Shown here in pieces: positions 32,753 to 43,689 of a DNA stretch of 64,000 nt. Where the stretch lies: NCBI GenBank assembly GCA_029204225.1, contig CM055092.1, positions 13,644,476 to 13,708,475 of the forward strand. Reading direction: 5' to 3'. How positions within the stretch are numbered: the first letter of the stretch is position 1; every line of letters begins with the position of its first letter. The position numbers were made by a program, and so were the translations under genes. This DNA is from Diphasiastrum complanatum. Lineage: Eukaryota > Streptophyta > Lycopodiopsida > Lycopodiales > Lycopodiaceae. The notes beneath the pieces are model-generated. The model saw only the letters and a program-made list of their open reading frames with translations. It did not search any database and had not been told where the DNA came from.

Positions 32753-33990
32753 AAGAATTGTTTTAAAGATCACTTAAAAAAAACACAAAATTGGGCCTCA
32801 AATATAGCCCTCCGAGTTAAAACTTTCCATGTTGTCATTCTGCATTCATATGCATAGATCATTTCTTCAATTCTCCACTCAATCTTATCTCTTTTGTCCA
32901 GTTAGGAGCAAGGTCAGCATACAATAAGCAAATCAAGTTCCCTTGCATTCTCCACTTGATGCTCTCTTTGTCTTGTTGAATGTATGTTCATTATGCAATA
33001 AACACACCCTTGATGCTAACTTCGAGATTCTCATTCTAAATGAGTTGACAATTGTTGCATCACAAATGTTTGGACCTTTGACTATCCGCACCTTGAATCC
33101 GGTCTTCAGGTTGCTACATAATACTCATGCTACCTTGCCATATTACAAACAATGAATAAAGATAAAAATCTAACCAGTAGAAAATATCACTCTGCCAGTT
33201 GGCCTAATCAACATGATAGGAACATGGGATGACTCTATTGTAATTTGTGATTAATTTGTTGCTAGTGGCCATCAATTTTTTTATAGAGTACTTATAGTTC
33301 GCACACCCACCCACATGCATTCTCAAGGAGTGGTCAAGGGTGTAGGTGTCTGTGATGTGCAGCATGGTGCACTTGCGGGGCCAACCACAGTCCCTGTACC
33401 ATCAAGAAGGGATCGTCGTGACAGGAGTCGACAACTTGGTGGGAAAGACTACTATGTGGATCGCTACGAATATGAGAATAAGGATAAAGCTCGAGTTGCA
33501 GTTCAAAGGTGTTTCTACTTGTGTGATCTCCCCCTTCATTTGGCCAGGTGCATTCTTGACTCTTGAATCTTTCTTAATTGTGCAATTATTTATGATATTT
33601 ACTATCATAAATTTCTCAGTGCTCAATGAATGATGACACATTGACAACTAATTCATGATGCATAAATGGTTACTGCTCGATGTAATCTCTATAGCACCCC
33701 AACATGGAGGGACATGTCACATTATGACATCCATGTAGGGCATCATTTTTGAGTGGGATGGGATAACCATGGAGTAGCTCAGGATGGGGGAGCTTGTTGC
33801 GGAGCAAGACTATGTCGAGAGGGACTTAGACCACATCAAGAGATCATGGGTTCGGTATGTATTCACTACTATGATCTATGATCTAACTAATATCCATCAT
33901 GAATCATAATTAATCTATGTACAAACTCCCAAGCTCTTTGCTCACTACTTGCTACTTAGAATTTACTATATAGTGTGCACTGTGTACACT
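32753..33990. other. Unassigned gene-space DNA
   Basis: About 1.2 kb next to the myo-inositol oxygenase relic. An open plus-strand stretch at 33346-33633 includes HQEGIVVTGVDNLVGKTTMW, and 33780-33855 reads ELVAEQDYVERDLDHIKRSW before a GTATGT donor. Both look like possible exons of an unrecognised gene. Confidence is low. Confidence 0.25.
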
Positions 33991-36276
33991 TCATATTTCA
34001 AATTTCAAGATTCTGACCTTCTTGATCAAAGAGATATTATAAGGCTTTACTTTTTCCTCATTTACTGGAATCTTGCTCTTGCTGTATAGGTGATACTTGC
34101 TGAAATTGAGAAGAGACAAACCACGGGTTACCGTATCATCCATACATTTCACTTTTTAAAGCTTTAAGCGACTTGGAAATGACCCATAGGAATGCAATAG
34201 CAATCTTAATTGAATTCTATGAGCCATAGCCACATTTCCTAATTATTGGCATCCAGAAATTGCTGATAGGCACCAGCGCGATGCAGTGCTGAAATCAGAT
34301 AAGTTTGATATTACAAGGCAACACTATTAGGAGCAAGAACACACTGGTCTCGTTTCACCAATTTGCAACCATAGCAGGATACAAACAGCACAAGAAAGGA
34401 ATACAGATAAGGTCAAAGTCGAAACAAATGCGAACAAGGTTCTGATCATACATTAACAGATGCATTAGCAAACTGAAATTCTCACTAACACTAGGGACCC
34501 ATGGAATTCCATCTCAATAATTGCTAAATATCTTGCTGCAGGCTGCTGATTAGAAGGCAATGTACTGTTATCGCACTTCAGCACCTGGATATTGTTACAG
34601 AAATGGTGTCATGAAAGTAATAGAGCAAAAAACTATATACTCCAAACCTCCTCCAAATATGTTAGAAGGCTTTAGCTGATAAAGATATTCATCATGACCC
34701 CAGGACATTAGCGCCTTGTCCAAACCACAACCTTCTTCATATATCCCATTCTTCGGGTTAAACTTTGGGTTGTAGAAGTCTGTGTTACTCTTAAAATACT
34801 ATAGCTGTAGTGGCACCAACACGTTGAGAGAGTGATCCTTGTACATAAACAGGTTCTTATTCCCAAACCTTCGCATAAATTTTGAGATCTATGCACCTCG
34901 GAATGGACAATATGCTCATCAAAAGCATAACCGAGAGGAAAAGTATCTCTTGCATCCAGGGCAAGCCTAGAGATAAGTTCATAGGTATCTGCAACAAAAC
35001 AATTCATTTAAGTACTTGAGCCATTATTTTCCCTTGTTGGTTAGCTTGGCATCCAAAGTTTCCAAGGGTTGGCTCAGTTGGTTAGCTTGGAATCCAAAGT
35101 TTCTTTGTTCCCAGGTTGAAGCTCCCCTTGGAAAGCAAGATACATTATTTTCTCTTGTGCTCAGTTGGCTAGCTTGGCATCCAAAGTTTCTTTGGTCCCT
35201 GTTCAAGCCCCCCTTAGAAATCAAGATGCATTATATTCCCTTGTGAAGAGTATATTGCTGTCTTTGAAGGAGATTGTCTAAGTGGCCTCATAGTGAGGCA
35301 AGCATAATGCCACAGTGCAATAACCTAATCCATTAAAAAAAGATCTCATACTTTACCTATATGAATTTCATAGAAAATCAAAGCTTAAAGGTAAAGATTC
35401 CTCATTCTGCTTATATTGTTTCTCCAAATATGAACCTTTATGGAGGATCAATACAAGTAATTGCGTTGATGACTGACAGCATAATCTGTAACAATAGAAA
35501 GTCAAGGAGCAAAGCCTGACTTCTTTGAAAGTAAAGAGAAACTAAGTTATAACAGCAATTCTTGATGCAGTAATAAGGTGCCAACATCCATTAGACTTGG
35601 TACTTGTAATCTGCATCATATTAGGGGATGGTTCCTTATTTCTCAAAGACAACCTCATGAACAAAATCAGCATAGCACATATATTTGCTTTCACTTTGCA
35701 CTAATAAAATGTTACGTGGGCAGGCTTCTAAAAATATGTATGATTGACTTGATCTTTGACATATAATTCTATTTGTTGGTGCCAGTTTGTTGGAAGCTTC
35801 CAAGTAATTTAGGAAGGATGACAAAATTTACCATAGGTATTCAGCATATAATATCTTGTCCAACCAGTTTGAGTTTTCAGAGAAAGATGAGGGAGAAAAA
35901 GATTAGTATAACCCCATTGGGGCTCTTGTACAAACTTACGATGTAGCAACACCTTGCCCAAATCCTCAGAACTGAATAGAAATCAATTTGTCAAAATTCA
36001 AGGAATTTGATTCGATTTGGTGTATGTTGTCCACGTATACTTATGCTGAAGAAATCCTTACAAATTGCTTGTTGGTGTATGTTCCAAAAAATGCTACAAG
36101 CTCCCTGAACTTAAAGGCTGCAGCCTGCAATGTACCATGAATTAGCCCTGTCAAACAAAACCAGTCATTGGGATGATCATTTTGGATTGCTTCTGCTGTC
36201 TGCAACAAATTCTCTATTTGGGGTTCTCGTCAAGATCAGGATCACTTTCATCCACATAGTCACTGAGAAGTTCACA
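33991..36276 (-). pseudogene. MIOX: Myo-inositol oxygenase gene, 5'-truncated and decayed
   Basis: Homologue of the iron enzyme that cleaves myo-inositol to D-glucuronate. Exon-like blocks on the minus strand, in order: 36276-36136 (SDYVDESDPDLDE, frameshift, LLQTAEAIQNDHPNDW, GLIH); about 35964-35905 (DLGKVLLHRKFVQEPQWG); 34948-34897 (DTFPLGYAFDEHIVHSE); 34798-34676 (YFKSNTDFYNPKFNPKNGIY, EEGCGLDKALMSWGHDEYLY); about 34584-34499 (DNSTLPS); 34288-34208 (LHRAGAYQQF, in-frame stop); 34099-33991 (KYHLYSKSKIPVN, EEKVKPYNISLI). The 5' exons are missing; the first block abuts element E's integrase. A two-base insertion, a stop, a CT instead of GT donor at 34675 and a diverged C-terminus (KFEI instead of the family's KLRW-type end) argue for a pseudogene. 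Confidence 0.85.
35016..35250 (+). repeat. Tandem repeat in an intron of the MIOX relic
   Basis: Three copies, the first partial, of a unit of roughly 85 bp built on GTTGGTTAGCTTGGCATCCA with variants, at about 35030, 35076 and 35160. The segment lies between exon blocks 34948 and 35905 of the myo-inositol oxygenase relic. Confidence 0.8.
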
Positions 36277-36279
36277 CAG

Positions 36280-38011
36280 ATATCATCTTGGTGGAGATAT
36301 ACTCTCCACCATTATCACTCCTTAATAATTTAATTCTAGCATCAAGTTGATTTTCAGCTAGAGTTTTGAACTTAACAAAAGCTTCAAACACTTTACTTTT
36401 GGAGTCCAAAAGTTCAATCCAAGTGTATCTAGAGTAATCATGAATAAAAGATACATACATAGATGCACCTCCATTAGATTCTTGAGAAAAAGAGTGCACA
36501 TCACTATGAATAAGATCTAATGGTTTTGTAGATCTAGTGGAAGAGATATCAAAAGGTAGCTTGTGTGCCTTTGAGAGGCTACAAGCTTCACAACTTTTTC
36601 CACACTTTGAGAGTGTCTTTGGAAGGCCGAGAGCAAGATCCTTGGTGCATAACATCTCCATAGATTTGAAGTTGGGGTGGCCCAACCTCTTATGCCAAAG
36701 CTCCACTTGATTGAGCTCCTCCTTCACCATGTTCACACTTCCAAAAAAAACATTAGCATCAAGCTTAAAAAGCCTTCCTTGCTTGAATCCCTTTACAATG
36801 CAAGTATTATTCATCATTATGGAGCAAACACCTTGCTTAAAATGGACATCTAAGCCACCATCCATCAATTGTCCTACACTTAACAAATTCTTCGTGAGTG
36901 TAGGAACATAGAGTACATTATCAAGATCTACTCTTTTTGAGGATCCAAGACTTAAGGGAATAGTTCTCACTCCATCTATTCTACATTCTTGATCACTTGT
37001 TGTTAGAATAGACTTTTTACAACCTACAAAAGGTACAAGAGTTGAGAAAAAATCCTTTTGGAATGTTATGTGGGAATTAGCCCCACTATCAATCCACCAT
37101 GTGTCATTGGAGTAGCTCTTTGATGTTGATGTCGAAGCCATCAAGGATGAATCCACTTCATCCTCATCTTCCTCAAGAGTGAGGTTGCCTTGTTTGCTCT
37201 CTCCTTGTGCATTCTTCTTCTTGAAACACTCGGATGCAAAGTGCCCCTTCTTTCCACAAAAGAAGCACTTGAGTTTGGCTTTGTACTTCTTTCCACCTTT
37301 GGAGCTAGATGGTTGATCATCATTCTTGGTCTCCTTGTGTTGGATCTTCTTCTTTGACTTTGCCTTTCCCTTGCTTGAGAAGTTGGCCTTCTCATCACCA
37401 TCATGCAACTTTAAGGATCCAATCCTTTGCTTGACATGAAGGATCCTATTCTCCTCGGCCACAAGAACACTATGGAGCTTGTCAATGGAAGGTAGTGCAT
37501 CTTGAATAGCAAAGCTTTGTACGAGATTGGAGAACTCATCTTTAAGACCATTTAAAATCATTTGAACAAGTTCATCACCATGAATACCCTCACTAATGAT
37601 GGAAAGTTCTTTGTTGAGAGATTTTATTCTCAAGACATACTCTTGAGCACTCTCATCACTCCCTCTAATGCTTTGAAGAACTTTGTTTCTAATCATAAGC
37701 ACTCTAGAGGTATTTTTGGATTCATAAATCCCTTTGAGGTAGTTCCATGCCTCCTTGGCCGAGGTACATGATGCTACTTCCTTTAGAAGCTCATTACTAA
37801 CATTCATTTTCAAACAATGTAATGCTAGTCTAGCTCTGTTTTTGTACCTCACTTGATCTTGCCCTCCTTAAGGTTCTTCTTCCTCTCCCATGACAAGATC
37901 AAACATATCTTGGAGCACAAGTAGTGACTCCATTCTTACTTTCCAAGTTGAATAATTATTAGAATTTAGCCTTTCACTAGCCTCAAGAAGATAGGCTCCA
38001 ATTGAACCCAT
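36280..38011 (-). pseudogene. gag-pol: gag-protease-integrase of element E, one stop codon
   Basis: The best-kept retroelement frame in the window. ATG at 38011 (MGSIGAYLLEASERLNSNNY), then a TAA at 37868-37870 where element D has Gln, then 526 open codons. Domains: gag helix region, zinc knuckle CFFCGKKGHFASEC, protease box WWIDSGANSHIT with an intact DSGA, pre-integrase LWHKRLGHPNFKSMEML with CEACSLSKAHKLPF, and integrase core HSDVHSF, YVSFIHDYSRYTWIELLDSK and LLRSDNGGEYISTKM. Two of the three catalytic acids (D, D) are present before truncation. In life it would make particle protein, protease and integrase from one polyprotein. Confidence 0.92.
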
Positions 38012-38517
38012 TCTATCTAGTAACAAGTACAACAAATGTACTATTCAAAGGCTCTCCCTTCTTCCTTTCTCAGAATTTAGCTAAAATGCTACTCTCTTGA
38101 ATCTCACTAGACTCAAGAAGCAAGATCTATAATGACCTTGAACTCAAAAAGATTTGGGAAAGTGTACTCTACACAATCTATTCACTTAAAACCTTGGATT
38201 TGATTTTTGGAAGTGCCAATGCCTTCCTATGGTATTTAGAACTGGTTTTAATTTCACTCTTGAACTAAAAACATAAGCCTCAAACTCTCTCACAAGGATT
38301 TGTAGGTTTAATAAGATTCTAACACCATTCACTCATCAAATCTATAATGGCAGCCTCTCACATGTGTGATAAGTACATCTAAACTTTACACACTAATCTG
38401 AACCTCAACATCATAAGTAAACTATTAGAAAAGGTCGCCCTCCTTCAAAGTGACTCTAGCACCAATGCTTTCACCAAAATGAAGATTTCTGGATCATCAA
38501 CTAAGCTCTTCGACCTG

Positions 38518-39260
38518 GATCTGATAGCATGTCAAATTTCAGAGTTGAAGGACTAAAATTGATCTACAAATGATCACAAAGAGTGATTGGTAGCTTGGGA
38601 TCTTGATCTATATCAAGACTAGCTTCCAAATCTAGCTTCTACTTGACAATCTTTGTGATTCCAAGCAAGAACAATAAAAAAAGATGATCCACGGCTTCAC
38701 ACGTGTGAAGTACAGCTACTGTATGGCCTGATAACAGAGAAATAGTTTACTTATCATTTACAAAGCAATTATCCACAAAGAAAGTGCTTAAGAGAGTCAA
38801 AACACAATGATAGCTCCACAAACCAAGATTTCTCATCATTAGCTCAAAAAATGGATCCATCATGGATCAAGTACAAAATCACCATAATCTCTCTCTAAGC
38901 TGCATCCAGCACGTGTGGGACAACTCATTGTACTTATCCATATCCACTTTGGATAAGATCTATCAAGTTTGCCACATCATCTACTGGTGGTTTGTGTTGA
39001 CCTTCTAGATTCCTACAATCTAGAACTCAATGTTAACTCCTATAATTTAGGAGATGTCATATTAGACTCAAATGAAAGCTAATCACAATGGATCTTAATA
39101 TTACAAGTGTCATTTCACATGTGTGGACAGATCCTCACACGTGTGGATCCACGTAGATGTCTGATTCATCAAAAACCAGGTGAAAATTGCTAAATTATAA
39201 CACGTACTCAGACAATGTTTCACACGTGTGAAACCAGAAAGTATACCTACCTTCAATTAA
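38518..39260 (-). repeat. Primer site and LTR of element E, with CACGTG palindromes
   Basis: Contains the 16-bp palindrome CTTCACACGTGTGAAG (38695-38710) and the 18-bp palindrome GTTTCACACGTGTGAAAC (39217-39234), plus CACACGTGTGG near 39135. CACGTG is the plant G-box core. The primer site has two mismatches to the standard sequence. Confidence 0.7.
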
Positions 39261-39402
39261 TAATTGTTCTGTTAGGATTTTGTGTCTAGAATTGATCTAG
39301 ATTGATCTTAATCTCAAGTAGATTGATAGATCAAGTAATCTGACAACCAATCCCTCTTGAGGATCAGATTAGGATCCACTCTTGGTCCTTTTTGTACTTT
39401 TC

Positions 39403-40055
39403 TCACATGCCTTCTTTGAAGCAATTGAATGCTTCTGACTTGCTCTTTATGAACATAATTCTGGTGAACCGAGAGTAGTCATCAATGAATGAAATAAAAT
39501 ATAGAGCTTGATCCAAAGAGGGTACGCTCATATGTGCATAAACTGCACAGCCAAAGATTCTGACGTGAGACAGGTTGGGCTTTCTACCCCACCATAGCTC
39601 ATGTGGTGTCGTGTGAGGGACACCAGACTTCCATGTTCTGTTCTGGATGTATGCGACTGTAGCTATTGCTTCAGCCCACAGTATCCTTGGAGCTTTCGAG
39701 TAGGCCATCATGCATCTGGCTGCTTCCATCAGGGTCCTGTTCTTTCGTTTAGCAACACCATTGTGTTGTGGTGTGTAGGCTACAGTTCTTCTGTGAATGA
39801 TGCCACGATCATTGCAGAAGTCAGTGAAGGATTCGAGATGTATTTGTCACCTCGATCTGTTCTGATCTGCTTCACTTTGCTGCCTCTACATCTCTCTGCC
39901 CAATTCACATATTCTGTGAATTTATCAGGTGATTCAAATTTATTCTGAATAAAATACATTCTGGCAAATTTTCTATAATCATCAATGAAGGTTATATAAT
40001 ATTTTGAACCCCCTACTGAAATCACGTTGAATGGTCCACAGATGTCAGAATGCAC
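39403..40055 (-). pseudogene. pol: Integrase of element F with a second core fragment
   Basis: Integrase core reads HSDICGPFNVISVGG, YYITFIDDYRKFARMYFI and RTDRGDKYIS (normally RSDNGGE), ending at a stop near 39780. The next frame continues the correct order: MEAARCMMAYSKAPRILWAE, HELWWGRKPNLSHVRIFGCA, VYAHMSVPSLDQA. Directly after this comes LYFISFIDDYSRFTRIMFIK, which is integrase core again and should lie about 150 residues earlier. A recombination junction near 39500-39525 is likely. Confidence 0.85.
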
Positions 40056-40216
40056 TTACTCCAGAATCTTAGTCGTTATGTAGGAGTCTTTGACGAATGG
40101 TGTGCATGACATCTTGCCCTTCAAACATGCATCACAGGTGGTCGAACTGGCTGCATTCGAGATGCTGACCCCTGCTATCGCTCCATGATGGCTTGCCTAG
40201 TAAAGTGCCATTGAGT

Positions 40217-40914
40217 TCATGTGGCAGAGTCTTCTTTGCCACAGAGTGTCTGGTGAGTCGTCATGAGTCTAATGCACCTGATCTTCAGGTAGGCGTACTT
40301 CAGATGATATAGGTTACCTTTCCTTCTGCCTTGAGCGATGAGAGTACTTGTACTGGTGTCAATCACATTGCATGCTTCATTAGAAAACATCACACGCATT
40401 CCTGCATCTGCTATTGTTGCTACAAAAAGCAAGTCTTGTTGCAGAGTAGGCATGAATAGAACATCTTCGAGTCGTCCATGTTGTCGTTAGTGTTGATCCA
40501 TAGTGAACCAATACCGTTCACTTGATGTCTAGATCCATCTCCAAGAACTATGAATCTTGAGGGATCTGCACTTCTGAAATCAGACATTATTCATCTTGAT
40601 GTCACGAAGTGTGAGGTGGCTCTTGAGTCTAGAATCACCTCATGTGTGTCAGATGTTGATGCTGCACACACGGCTTCATAGATGTAGGGGCTCGAACAAT
40701 TTCTGTTCGTTCTTTCTTCACCCATCTTTGAGCTCTCGGGCTCCTCGACATAGGACAAATTGTTGTTGTTCTCCTGTCTGTTCTGTGCTGATTTGTTTCT
40801 CAGGTTTTGGCGGCAATCCACGGTTGTGTGACCCTTCTTATGACAATGGATGCACTCAATCTTAGGATTGAGCCAACATGTATCAACTGTATGCCCGTCT
40901 CTTCTGCATCTCAT
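40217..40914 (-). pseudogene. Zinc knuckles, protease and pre-integrase part of element F
   Basis: Two CCHC knuckles in series (CRRDGHTVDTCW and CIHCHKKGHTTVDC, near 40840-40914), an acidic linker, then the protease motif EVILDSRATSHFVTSR at about 40591-40640, where Gly of DSGA is Arg (AGA). Pre-integrase sequence follows with a broken frame (MPTLQQDLLFVATIAD and AQGRRKGNLYHLKYAYLK in 40217-40453). Confidence 0.82.
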
Positions 40915-41790
40915 GCAATTCTTCTTGTCTGCACCTTGTTGTTTTGACCTCTCTTTGTTCTTCTAGTTGCCTTTGTTGGTCCTCTCTGCTTTCTAGTCAT
41001 GATCTTGCCTTTAATTCGACTCCCTCTTAGGCTTAAACTGTTTTTTGGATTTTCCTTTATTGTCATAGAGGGCTTGGTTAGAACCATCCTTGTGATCAAG
41101 TGTTCTCTAGCCTCAACTTCCTCTCGAATCTCAACAATCGCCTTTTCAAGGTTCATGGTAGGATCTTTCGTGAGCAGGGTTCTCGTAATTTGGAATGATC
41201 TGGGTAAGGCTCTCAACAAGTACGTGAGCTGCTTCTCAGCTAACACAACGTTCTCTGCTCCAAAGTTATGTAGTGATAGAAACAGATCCTTCATCTTTCT
41301 CACGAAAGAAGTGAGGTCTTTTCCATCCCACTGTAGATTCATCAACTGATCTTCCAGCATCATGATCTGACTTCTTGATTTTGTCTGAAATTTGGTGAGC
41401 AATGCATCCCACATCTCCTTAGCTTTGGAGAGTGTAGCTAGGTCAAGTGTGAGACTATCTTCAATGGAAGTTGATAGCAAGCTACTGCCTTGTCATTTTT
41501 CTCCCTCCATTCATGTAGCTCCTTGCCTGTTGCGTAGGCATTTCTTTAGTGCCATCCACCTAGGGGAAGAGTCCTATCCTTGAGTATCAAAGATGTCTTA
41601 ACTTTTCAGACCAGAAAGTTAGATCTTGAAGAATCAAGTATTGTGCAGATCTTGCTCTGCATGCTGCTGATTGAAGCCATTGCTTCTTGGAATCTGTTCC
41701 CTTGTTAATGGTTGACGGTCTGAATGCTTGGCCTCCTGGATTTGATAGCTTCTCGGCTATGTCAGAGGCTCTGATACCATTGATGAAGAT
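40911..41790 (-). pseudogene. gag: gag of element F
   Basis: Gag in two frames. The N-terminal part (41587-41700) continues into 40911-41480 with LSKAKEMWDALLTKFQTKSR, MMLEDQLMNLQWDGKDLTSF, RKMKDLFLSLHNFGAENV and LLRALPRSFQITRTLLTKDP, a typical UBN2-like copia gag. Frame breaks near 41480-41590 interrupt the region between them. Confidence 0.82.
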
Positions 41791-42450
41791 GGAATTTCGC
41801 AGTCGCAAAGCTGTGTGACAACCACAATCCTCTTGCGATTCGGATAGAGTTCAGATGCGATCGCTGGACACTGCCAAATGAATCACTCCTACAATCCTCT
41901 AGAATGTAGTCAGGCACTGCTGATCTACATTTATAAAATTAATGTAGCATTCAACATAGTTTCAACCAAGGTGCGAAATTCAAATGAACAAGAAAACTCA
42001 AACACACGATTTATAGCAGACGCATTTGCATTCGAGATCAGACACAACAAGAAAAATCATTTATATTGACCTTTCTCTGATTTCTTCAAGAACTACATGC
42101 AAATCCACACAGTGCATTGGAGTGGGAGAAAACGGGGTCTCTCACGAGTAATCGTCTTGCTTTACTAGCGGACAGTTGGATCTACAGATCCTAGACAGAA
42201 TTGTCTTCGCATGCAGGCGGACATGTATTCTGTAATTTCGTCTTGATTGCTTACTAGCATCAGACTACTACATTACACTGTATGTGTATTCTGTTCTCTG
42301 CTGATCTATATGTCAAGTATCATCCAGTAAGTATAGTCTCTCTATGTAAATCTAAGATTAGAGTGATTAATCATCTACAACTAATCAGAGAATTACAAGA
42401 GTGGCAGATTAGCCACGACCTAAAGTGTATCTGCTGACGTCATGCCATCA
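41781..42450 (-). repeat. 5' LTR of element F
   Basis: 670 bp with terminal TGATG (minus-strand start at 42450) and CATCA (end at 41781), a 5-bp terminal inverted repeat. One base separates it from the primer site TGGTATCAGAGCC (about 41767-41779, minus). Right flank reads GATCA. Confidence 0.8.
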
Positions 42451-43689
42451 GATCATATATCTGTACTTCTGGGTACTGCATGATCTTTGCTGGTACTCTT
42501 TGGAGTGTGAGGAAAAAACGGGTTTCACGACATTTTTCGTGTCGCGTCGTTGGTTTTGTTTCCATTGTTGGTTTCGTTTTGCTCGTCTGCCTTTCTCTCG
42601 TACTGGACCGCAAAAGATTCTCGTGTTGGACCACAAAAGATTCTTGTTCTTGAATCTTTCGTGTTCGCGAACCGTTCGTCTTCGTTTCCTTTGACTTTCG
42701 TGTTCACGAACATCTTCGTCAGGTGGAGGGCTGAAAGCTAGCAAGGCTTTGTAGTTAGAAACATTTTGTTTCTTCAAGTTGAGAGTTAATGCAATTTTGG
42801 TTCACATACATTTTTGGTCTATTCTCTCTCTACTTGAGTATGAGCATATTTTCTCTCTCTACTCGAGAGCAACATGCTTGGTTTTGTCTCTCAGTGTGAA
42901 TTTCACTGTGTTTTTTCATGTGAATGTGAAAAAGTAGCTTCTCTTTGGATGATTATAACTTTTGTTGTAGATGAGCTCTTGCCTTGATTCAAAGCTTCAT
43001 AGATAGCCCTTGAAAATCCGATTTGATCTATCATAGATGCATCTTGTGCAACCTCACATGCATGGAGGTCATTATAGATCTTTGCATGGTCCTCAAATCT
43101 CATTTTTTGACACATAGCAAGCCATTTATTTTACTTAAGGGATGTTATGCTCAGCATAGCTCTAACATCTTTTGTTGACCTTTTGCTATGCTGAGCATAG
43201 CAAAGAACCTGAGTTCCGATTCTCTTTTATGCTCGTCGTAGCAAACTATCAATTTACTTGAGAATGTATTTACACGACCCTAATAAGATGTAAATATTTT
43301 CACATTAGCAATATAATATCTACTTTAAAGTTAAAAATATGCATTTTTTAATGTTTACTTTTTAAAAAACATTCTTACATTAAGTAGAATATTCTCTTAA
43401 ATGATTGTTAAAAATGCACAAGCTAGTTTGGACCAATTTTGGTCATATGACTTGTAATTAGTAAGATGGCCATGTTGTAAGATGTCACACATGCCAAATA
43501 GCATAGGATGCTTTTCAAGAACTTTATTCTTCATCCTACATTGTGATGACACCTGTGAAATAAGGCCAAAATGTACATAGATAGGCTAGAGAAAAAGTAG
43601 GAGCCAAAAATAGAAATTTTTATATTGTTTTTGGATCTCAAGATCTTGACCTCCAATTAGGGTGGATCAAGTGATCTATTAGGTTGGAT
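42451..43689. other. Repeat-derived spacer
   Basis: About 1.2 kb without a supportable gene. 42500-42720 carries CGTGTTCGCGAAC-type words like those in LTR G. 42810-42870 is a short direct duplication (TCTCTCTCTACT with GAGTATGAGC). From 43146 there is an inverted repeat described separately. 43300-43690 is AT-rich. Confidence 0.4.
43146..43199. repeat. 15-bp inverted repeat
   Basis: TATGCTCAGCATAGC at 43146-43160 and its exact reverse complement at 43185-43199, 24 bp apart. Each arm is itself almost palindromic (GCTATGCTGAGCATAGC). Confidence 0.85.

Larger units (their letters stand above)
36272..39260 (-). mobile_element. Copia element E, 5' half with LTR
   Basis: Minus-strand copia fragment: LTR starting (plus strand) TGTCAAATTTCAGAG at 38530, mutated primer site TGCTATCAGATC (38518-38529, two changes), leader, gag, protease and integrase core. 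It ends inside integrase at about 36280, fused to a myo-inositol oxygenase exon. The outer LTR border is not resolved; I place it near 39260. LTR sequence at 38540-38620 resembles the end of the LTR of element H (47340-47411, inverted). Confidence 0.8.
39385..42450 (-). mobile_element. Copia element F, 5' half
   Basis: Minus-strand fragment with 5' LTR, primer site, gag, protease and integrase, ending in a rearranged integrase region near 39385. Related to element B in gag, double zinc knuckles and protease, but with a different LTR. No reverse transcriptase remains. Confidence 0.88.

Noticed and set aside
42440-42777. Several overlapping 60-110 codon frames on both strands
   Set aside because: They lie over repeat words of CGTGTTCGCGAAC type and are mutually exclusive shadows.
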